Shown here one piece after another: positions 41,410 through 47,001 of a stretch of DNA of 47,001 nt. The translations under genes were made by a program, and so were the position numbers. Below the pieces are notes generated by a model. The model was not told where the DNA came from and did not search any database. It saw only the letters and a program-made list of their open reading frames with translations. Numbering within the stretch: position 1 is the first letter of the stretch; every line of letters starts with the position of its first letter. Origin of the DNA: Nitrospira sp. (GTDB taxonomy: Bacteria; Nitrospirota; Nitrospiria; Nitrospirales; Nitrospiraceae); the NCBI GenBank assembly GCA_020846195.1, contig JADLEJ010000064.1, forward strand, positions 1 through 47,001, given 5' to 3'.

Positions 41410-42294
41410 TCAATGAGTTCCATTAGCAGGCTGTGATGGGTGTAAACGTTTCATAAATTCCTTTGTTACCGTCCACCAGGAAGCATTATCGTCCCATTTA
41501 GCAGGGCGATTACTTTTTAAATCCCATCCCCCCCAGATGACAATGCCATCGGCGTACTGCTTCGCGGTCTCAAGCTCAAGTTGCCAATAGTCATCTGGTA
41601 AATATCTACCTCCAAGTATCTTGTTAGAATCATGATACTGGGGCCATAAAAATACATAGACAGGCTTCCCGTTTCCATATCGCCGGGTTTCTTTTATTTG
41701 CGCAAGTGCATACTTCTTCCACCCATCTTGGTCGGGATAAAAAGTGTACAGAGAGGGAAAGTACACATTCACGGCATTGGCTAGTGAACGAATTTGGTCG
41801 TTTTCTTCTATCCAGGCCTTATGCTCTTTGGTTGAAGGATCCTTAATCGCTCGCCAATAGTCCCGGATAGGTGGCGCCCCATAGTAGCCAACCGAGATGC
41901 CAGGCGTGGCGTTTCGGACCCATTCAAGCACGGTCAGGTATTTACCTAGGTTATTTTGAACTAAATCAGGTGAGCCTTTGAGCTGCCAATGTTCGATGTC
42001 CAGGACAATCATTTGTCCTCCCTGATGTGCGTCTCGCGCAATCGCCTTCACTGCATCAATGTTTGGGAGACGATCAGCTTGTTTGTACCAGTCAGAGCCG
42101 AATTTTGCTGAGTAACCTATGGTTATGGGCTGAAGCCCATAGGCCGAAAGATCCGGCTTATTGGAGTATAGTGTTCCGTCAAATACGATAAATGGTTTTG
42201 AGTCAGGAAGAGTCTGACCCAGAGCAGTCGAACCCGTAAAAGTCGCCCATATTGCCAGACCTGCAATGAAAGAATTTACTTTGACCGGTATCAT
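41410..42294 (-). CDS. Secreted hyaluronidase-like TIM-barrel protein, putative glycoside hydrolase
   Basis: A 294-aa exported protein; ATG 42294 has AAAGGAG 8 bases upstream. Signal peptide (SFIAGLAIWATFTGS, then TALGQ). The pattern resembles hyaluronidase-type (GH56-like) barrels: a first strand with FIVFDGTLY, the acidic strand QMIVLDIEHWQLKG where GH56 has its catalytic D-x-E, a middle YFPSLYTFYPDQ and a late YADGIVIWGGWD. The likeness is by eye and distant. The gene is last in a run of glycosyltransferase genes, so it may trim or degrade the polysaccharide they make. Confidence 0.55.
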   Translation of the reverse strand: MIPVKVNSFIAGLAIWATFTGSTALGQTLPDSKPFIVFDGTLYSNKPDLSAYGLQPITIGYSAKFGSDWYKQADRLPNIDAVKAIARDAHQGGQMIVLDIEHWQLKGSPDLVQNNLGKYLTVLEWVRNATPGISVGYYGAPPIRDYWRAIKDPSTKEHKAWIEENDQIRSLANAVNVYFPSLYTFYPDQDGWKKYALAQIKETRRYGNGKPVYVFLWPQYHDSNKILGGRYLPDDYWQLELETAKQYADGIVIWGGWDLKSNRPAKWDDNASWWTVTKEFMKRLHPSQPANGTH

Positions 42295-42322
42295 CTTTGT
42301 CGCTCCTTTCACTGGCGTTAAT

Positions 42323-43555
42323 CTAACCCAATCTGGAAACCGGGTTCGTCACCGCTCCAATCACGGTGTCCCAGGCACGCATGGCATGTCGGACATCAAA
42401 CCGTTGATCAAAAACTTCTCTTGCACGTCGCCCTAGGCGGATACAGGTTTCGGCGCAATAGGCTAGCTCCTGAATGATTCGACTGAGTTCCACAGCCTGA
42501 CCGTTCTCTATAGAAAATCCACATTGAGCTTCCCGAAGAATAAGCGGGATTTCTCCGTTTGTGCTGCCGATGAATACGGTTGGACGTCCAACTGCTGCGA
42601 CGCCATAGAACTTGCTGGGGACAATGAGGCCTTCTAGCGAAGGATGAAGCGATATGAGGTGGACATCAGGCACGCTTAGGCTGAGGGCAAGTTGTGCTCT
42701 TGGCTGAAATGGTTTGAACGCAATATTCGTAAGTCCTCTTTTTCTCCCCTCCTCTTCTATTCGATTCCGTTGTGCGCCGCCTCCGATAAAGAGGAAAGTA
42801 ATCCCCTCGACATTGTTCAGCCTCTCCGCGGCGCCTAAAATGGTGTTAAATTCATGCGCTCGTCCGACATTCCCTGAGTACCCGACAACAAACCTGCTTT
42901 GAAGATTCCACTCTTGTCGAAGTTCATTCTTCTCCCGCTCGATGGGCTAAATCGCACAGCCATCTGACCAATTGTGGATGACTGTTATTGCGTTTGGATT
43001 GATCCCCTCTCCTGCAATCCTCATGGCCATTCCATTGCCGATGACGACGTTGCGGGCTGCAATCCGAAGAGACCAATTCCTGGCCGCACTTAATAAGCCG
43101 GTAGCTATTCCCATTCCGCCTACCCCAAGCGCATCAGCCACTTCAGGGAATAGGTCTTGAGTCCAATTGATCAGCTTTGCCCCACGAGCCTTCGCCACTA
43201 TTCCTGCGAAGATGGAAATAAGAGGGGGGTCAGTCTTTGCAATTACAATGTCTCCATGCCGGAGCAGTCTGAATAAATTCCACGTTGCACTGAGATAAAA
43301 GGTCAAATAATCCAATGTGCGTCCCAGTAGATTGTTACGCCCGAACCGAGAAGTCCAAACGCGCGTAACATGTATGTTGTTAATGGTCTCCGCAGCGGGA
43401 AGAACGGCATCAGGGTTGTCATGAAGCTGCTTGCTTGTGATGACATGAACTGATACCCCCGTTTTAGCCAAGTGAAGGGCTAGATCAGTCAAGAGCTGAC
43501 TGGTAGCGGAATGATCGGGGTAAAAAAAACGGTTTAAGAAGATTAGATTTGGCAC
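42323..43555 (-). pseudogene. GT4 glycosyltransferase (WcaI-like) interrupted by an in-frame amber codon
   Basis: Frames 43555-42950 and 42946-42323 are the same reading frame, split only by TAG at 42947-42949. The N-terminal half reads IFLNRFFYPDHSATSQLLTD, then LINWTQDLFPEVADALG and VIHNWSDGCAI. After the stop it continues at once with PIEREKNELRQEWNL, FVVGYSGNVGRAHEF, LFIGGGAQRNRIEEEG and ISLHPSLEGLIVPSKFYGVA. The two halves together make an ordinary WcaI-type GT4 of about 410 residues with both Rossmann domains. The break lies at the domain linker. Without readthrough, only the acceptor-binding half would be made. Confidence 0.9.
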
Positions 43556-43640
43556 TGTCTCCTAAATCCTCCTATGTAACTTGCTGTGTTATTAGTCAGT
43601 CGGATGACATTCGTACAAGGTCACCCCCGAGTTTTGAGAT

Positions 43641-44834
43641 TCATGCGGAATTGGTGAGCCGGTTCGGCGTCTCATCAGAAATAGCGAGGTAAGACTGGAG
43701 AAAGTTCTGTGCAATACTCTTCCATTGATATCGGGAATAGGCAAGGTGGCGGGCGTTCGCTCCCAGTTGCGTCCTTGTATCCTCATCCATCAGGAGACTC
43801 AGGATCGCCTGTGCAAAAGCTGTATCGTCCAACTTCACCACTAGGCCCGCTGCCTCAGTAGAGACTTCAGGAAAGTGGCATGCATCAGAGATAACAACGG
43901 GAAGGCCCATGGCCATGGCTTCGATAATTGCCATGCTAAATCCTTCTTGACGACTAGGCAGGCAGAAGCAGGAGGCATGCTGGAGCAGTGCTACCTTGTC
44001 TGTCCCATAAATCCCTCCTAACACGTGTACTCGTGACTCGATGCCGAGTCGACGAATTTCCGAATGAAAAGCCTTGCTTTCACCAAAGTCAGGCCCAATA
44101 ACGACCAAGTGGACTTTCTTTATCACGCGAGCGATTTGAGCAAAAGCATGCGCCAGAATATCCAGGCCCTTGGAGTAATGGAGTCGGCCAACGAACACGA
44201 CGTACGGGGTTTCTCGAAACTGGGGGAAGCGTTCCCAAACTGAATTGGCGTTTGGTTGTTCGCTGAGCTCGTCCAGGTTGATGCCATTCGGAAGCATCAC
44301 TAATTTATTAGGCCTGCATACGGTGGAGACTGCTCGCTCCTCATCCGGATTCAGCACATGGAGGAAGGCCGCCTGTTCAAGTGCAGCTTTCCAGCCTAAA
44401 GAAAGTGCGAAGTGTTTCTTCAGTTTCTTTTGCGTCATGCTCCATGTCGATAGCATTCCATGTGGGCTGATCACATATGGCCGCCCAACTTGGCGTGCAA
44501 CGCGTGTGGCCTCTAGCAAATGAGGACGCCAGATCCCATGAATGTGGGTCACATCATGTTCATTCGCGAGAAATTTCAGTCGAGCCCCAGCCTGGCGAGC
44601 CAGGAGGCGTTCGATCATGCCGCCGCGGCACAAATATTCGATGGCAATCTTGTTAAACCCAATCACAGGACTGTAGGCAGCTAGGATGTGGTCATGTTTC
44701 ATCTTCGGTTCTAGCGCAGCAATTGTCACCTGTGCTCCGAGATGAGCCTGAGCTCCCGCCAGACGGCTCAAAGCCATAGGCGGTCCTCCGTCCGATAGGT
44801 CTAAGCTGCTGATCACGTGAAGTATTCGTAGCAT
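43641..44834 (-). CDS. GT4 family glycosyltransferase
   Basis: A 397-aa GT-B fold enzyme. The N-terminal domain begins RILHVISSLDLSDGGPPMAL and has THIHGIWRPHLLEA and YVISPHGMLSTW. The C-terminal nucleotide-sugar domain has VVFVGRLHYSKGLDIL and CLPSRQEGFSMAIIEAMAMG, with the E-x7-E pattern of GT4. It acts on the cytoplasmic side of the membrane, adding a sugar to a lipid-linked glycan; the sugar cannot be read from sequence. It starts 4 bases after the stop of the preceding glycosyltransferase, so they are co-transcribed. Confidence 0.9.
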   Translation of the reverse strand: MLRILHVISSLDLSDGGPPMALSRLAGAQAHLGAQVTIAALEPKMKHDHILAAYSPVIGFNKIAIEYLCRGGMIERLLARQAGARLKFLANEHDVTHIHGIWRPHLLEATRVARQVGRPYVISPHGMLSTWSMTQKKLKKHFALSLGWKAALEQAAFLHVLNPDEERAVSTVCRPNKLVMLPNGINLDELSEQPNANSVWERFPQFRETPYVVFVGRLHYSKGLDILAHAFAQIARVIKKVHLVVIGPDFGESKAFHSEIRRLGIESRVHVLGGIYGTDKVALLQHASCFCLPSRQEGFSMAIIEAMAMGLPVVISDACHFPEVSTEAAGLVVKLDDTAFAQAILSLLMDEDTRTQLGANARHLAYSRYQWKSIAQNFLQSYLAISDETPNRLTNSA

Positions 44835-44838
44835 TCGC

Positions 44839-45999
44839 CTATTGTTGCCTTAATTCAAGGGCTTGAGTTACTGCAGAGGTGATCGCATTGGCATGGGCTG
44901 AGGCGTTGTATCGCTCGCGAATCATGGCGATGCAGGCTTCTTTCATCATTGCTTTTTTCGATCTCGGGAACAGAGCACCCTCAATCTTGTCAGCCATGTC
45001 ATTGACATCTCCATATCTATAGAAAAACCCGGTTTCTCCTTCTCGTATTGCTTCCCACTCTGGGCCATGCTCCTCTGGCCGATCATGAAGGAGAACAGGA
45101 AGGCCATAGCCAAGGGCATGCATCACTGACAATCCCGCGCCGGATGGTATAACTGAAAGATCGCTTGCCATAAAGGCGGTCGCAATGAACCGCTCTTCAT
45201 AGCTCTCGCCTAGGAAATGTAGCTGCGGGACGATGCCCAGCTTCATAGCCTGCGATACCAAGGCAGGTCTTTCAGGCCCGTCACCGATTAGAGCGACATG
45301 CACTATCCTGCCACGTCCTCGAAGAACTCCTGCGCTGTCGAGTAGCAACCCTAGGTTTTTGTTTCTTTGAAGACGGCCTGAGAATGCGATCAGCCCTTCC
45401 CCGTCATTTACTCCAATACTCGACCGAAATTTTTCAAGTTCGCTTTTGGTAATCTCGTTCAAAAGCTTTTCCTGGACCTGAAAATCAAGAGAGTTGTAAA
45501 TAACCTTTAAAATACGGCTGTCGAACCCCTTTTTTATCAATAAGTCCTTTGCATTATCGCCATAAAGTAACAGGCCATTGGCAAGCTTATAGAAAGATCT
45601 TCTTAGCCACCATTTCGGTCCCGATTCCCATTTAAGCAAACCATGTCCCCACAGAAAGACAGGTACGCTCCAAAGACGTCCTATCAAGAGTAGGATCCAG
45701 GTAGTTAATGAGTAGGGGTTACCTAGGGCAATAACCAAATCGGGTTTATCTCGGGTTACGCTAGTTATTACCCCAGGTTGCCAGAATAAAGCTGGAATCA
45801 GTGGCAGTTTTAAGATCGCAGTTCTCGCGTATTGGCGGCGAATCCGGGAGGTTTCCCATTCAACCACTTTCATGGATGGAGTGTCAGATTTAGAATCTGC
45901 AACGAAGGTAAATTCAAATTCCCTGTTCGACGATAGCAGCTCAAACACCGCCTTTCGGTAATGAGCAATAAAGTTTTGTTGGATGTAGACCCGTTTCAT
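44839..45999 (-). CDS. GT4-like glycosyltransferase
   Basis: A 386-aa GT-B enzyme. The N-terminal half has VYIQQNFIAHYRKAVFELLS and PDLVIALGNPYSLTTW. The C-terminal half has IAFSGRLQRNKNLGLLLDSA, VALIGDGPERPAL, and LSVIPSGAGLSVMHALGYGLP, which is the GT4 donor-site region with the acidic residue replaced. It is more divergent than its downstream neighbour. It sits between the O-antigen-ligase-like gene and the next glycosyltransferase in the same direction. Codon use is visibly more A/T-rich than the housekeeping region. Confidence 0.85.
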   Translation of the reverse strand: MKRVYIQQNFIAHYRKAVFELLSSNREFEFTFVADSKSDTPSMKVVEWETSRIRRQYARTAILKLPLIPALFWQPGVITSVTRDKPDLVIALGNPYSLTTWILLLIGRLWSVPVFLWGHGLLKWESGPKWWLRRSFYKLANGLLLYGDNAKDLLIKKGFDSRILKVIYNSLDFQVQEKLLNEITKSELEKFRSSIGVNDGEGLIAFSGRLQRNKNLGLLLDSAGVLRGRGRIVHVALIGDGPERPALVSQAMKLGIVPQLHFLGESYEERFIATAFMASDLSVIPSGAGLSVMHALGYGLPVLLHDRPEEHGPEWEAIREGETGFFYRYGDVNDMADKIEGALFPRSKKAMMKEACIAMIRERYNASAHANAITSAVTQALELRQQ

Positions 46000-46067
46000 C
46001 CTGCTACTGCCTTTTGTATAGAAAGCTCGTATGTGCTTAGCATTAGAATGAGCATTAGTCAGTCTCT

Positions 46068-47001
46068 CTAATAACTAGGGTGGCTGGCTGATCGATGATC
46101 CGCAGGTTGGCCTTCAAATTCATTCCATGACTTATCGAGAACACGGTTTCCGGAAAGAATCCATTCATATCGGCCAAGAATAATCGCCAACATGAAAAAT
46201 TCTAAGTTGCCCAATAGACTTCCTTGTTTGAAGGAGAGCAATAGCGTGAACATGCAAAGGCCAACGAGGCCTCCAAGGAGCATTCGTTCACTCTGATCGT
46301 CACCAATAAGTCGAAAGCTGCGAACAACGCTCTTGAATAGGTAATAGAGAATCAATGCGTATAGCCCAAATCCGATGAGCCCCTCTTCTGCTAGCACCTC
46401 AAGAGGCACAAAATGAGGATAGATTCCAAGGATGCGTGGATCGTAGGAGGCAGAATTGCCGAGACCCAGCAACATTGTTTCAGGAGTCTCATAGGCAAGG
46501 TGGACAAGACGCATCGCGTTATTGAGACGACCATAAACATCTTCCTTTGCGCCTTCTTCACCCCACCGACTTCCGCGGTTTCCATAGACCTGTTCTGAAG
46601 AATATTCCTGGATCGCCCACCCTGTGGCTCCACTCAGAAAAATAACCACAAGACCTAAAATCACGAAATGTTTCACACTGGACAAACGGCGGCTGATAGG
46701 CAAGCACGTAACCGAGACGATTAGCACGCCGAGGAGCTGGCCTCGAGAAGCTGACCGTACGACAAGGGCTAAGCATATAAGGATAAGAGTCCACTTAAAT
46801 GGAAGCCATAGCTTAGATCTTGGCCAGGGATCAGCCAAAACAGCGATGAGAGCAACCATACCTGCCATGGAAGATACTGCCAGTGGATTTCCCACTCCAT
46901 GGTCTAGCACTATTAATCTATTTTCCCACTTCACAAAAAGTAGGAGTAGTAGTGTTAGCGTTCCTCCGACAATCAGCATCCCTATATTAGCGGTTCTCAA
47001 A
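46068..47001 (-). CDS. O-antigen ligase/polymerase-like membrane protein (N-terminus outside window)
   Basis: At least 310 residues, open to the window edge; the apparent TTG start at 47000 is probably internal. It is strongly hydrophobic with about seven segments (LIVGGTLTLLLLLFV, LILICLALVVRS, FVILGLVVIFLSG, GLYALILYYLF). Between segments lies a periplasmic loop with MRLVHLAYETPETMLLGLGN and GIYPHFVPLEVLAEEGLIG, the H-x6-E pattern (HFVPLEVLAE) of Wzy_C/O-antigen ligases. The role is polymerising or ligating glycan repeats outside the inner membrane. It heads the glycosyltransferase block. Confidence 0.82.
   Translation of the reverse strand, partial: LRTANIGMLIVGGTLTLLLLLFVKWENRLIVLDHGVGNPLAVSSMAGMVALIAVLADPWPRSKLWLPFKWTLILICLALVVRSASRGQLLGVLIVSVTCLPISRRLSSVKHFVILGLVVIFLSGATGWAIQEYSSEQVYGNRGSRWGEEGAKEDVYGRLNNAMRLVHLAYETPETMLLGLGNSASYDPRILGIYPHFVPLEVLAEEGLIGFGLYALILYYLFKSVVRSFRLIGDDQSERMLLGGLVGLCMFTLLLSFKQGSLLGNLEFFMLAIILGRYEWILSGNRVLDKSWNEFEGQPADHRSASHPSY

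Noticed and set aside
42323..42673. A separate small glycosyltransferase gene starting at 42673
   Set aside because: The frame is continuous with the upstream half apart from one TAG, and the 42673 ATG lies in the middle of the donor-binding domain. It is the 3' part of one broken gene.
42950..43000. A frameshift as the cause of the split glycosyltransferase
   Set aside because: Both halves are in the same frame and the protein alignment continues with no gap, so a point nonsense change is sufficient.

Overview
The window reads as bacterial chromosome, most likely from a Nitrospira-like (Nitrospirota) organism. That is an inference from gene content and style: an exosortase/VPLPA-CTERM exopolysaccharide locus, citrate synthase, class II fumarase, ACT-malic enzyme and an adrenodoxin-type ferredoxin reductase lying close together, and GC-rich coding sequence. 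No rRNA, tRNA or CRISPR array was seen.

Region 1 (1-17.4 kb) is mostly housekeeping. On the minus strand tsaD, hflX, nth and a truncated yicC follow each other closely. clpC and NAD kinase diverge from a shared intergenic region with two good sigma-70 promoters. Then come carbon and redox genes (ferredoxin-NADP reductase, fumC, citrate synthase, malic enzyme), an Hsp20, RNase D with a J-domain protein, an ArsC-like protein and several small unknown proteins. hflX appears to lack any ATG, GTG or TTG at its homology-supported start and probably begins at AUU.

Region 2 (17.6-25.4 kb) holds a tiny secreted protein made of three Lys/Glu-rich repeats, a giant fusion of a DUF255 thioredoxin-like/six-hairpin protein with a complete aldo-keto reductase, a Pal-like lipoprotein, a Ppx/GppA-HD phosphatase, SixA and an orphan OmpR-type regulator.

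Region 3 (25.5-39.8 kb) is the most coherent system. It is a minus-strand exosortase exopolysaccharide locus: fused exosortase-EpsI, a WecA-like sugar-phosphate transferase with an extra membrane domain, the TPR lipoprotein PrsT, an export protein, an outer-membrane barrel, a chain-length regulator, a tyrosine-kinase-like ATPase and an ExeA-like ATPase carrying a TPR tail. Three paralogous VPLPA-CTERM proteins, the likely exosortase substrates, lie directly upstream. Together these genes would make and export a polysaccharide and process and anchor surface proteins.

Region 4 (40.0-47.0 kb) starts with an intact IS3-family element with identifiable ends and a 3-bp target duplication. It continues into an A/T-richer glycan block: a secreted hyaluronidase-like hydrolase, a glycosyltransferase broken by one in-frame amber codon, two more GT4 glycosyltransferases and a truncated O-antigen-ligase-like membrane protein.
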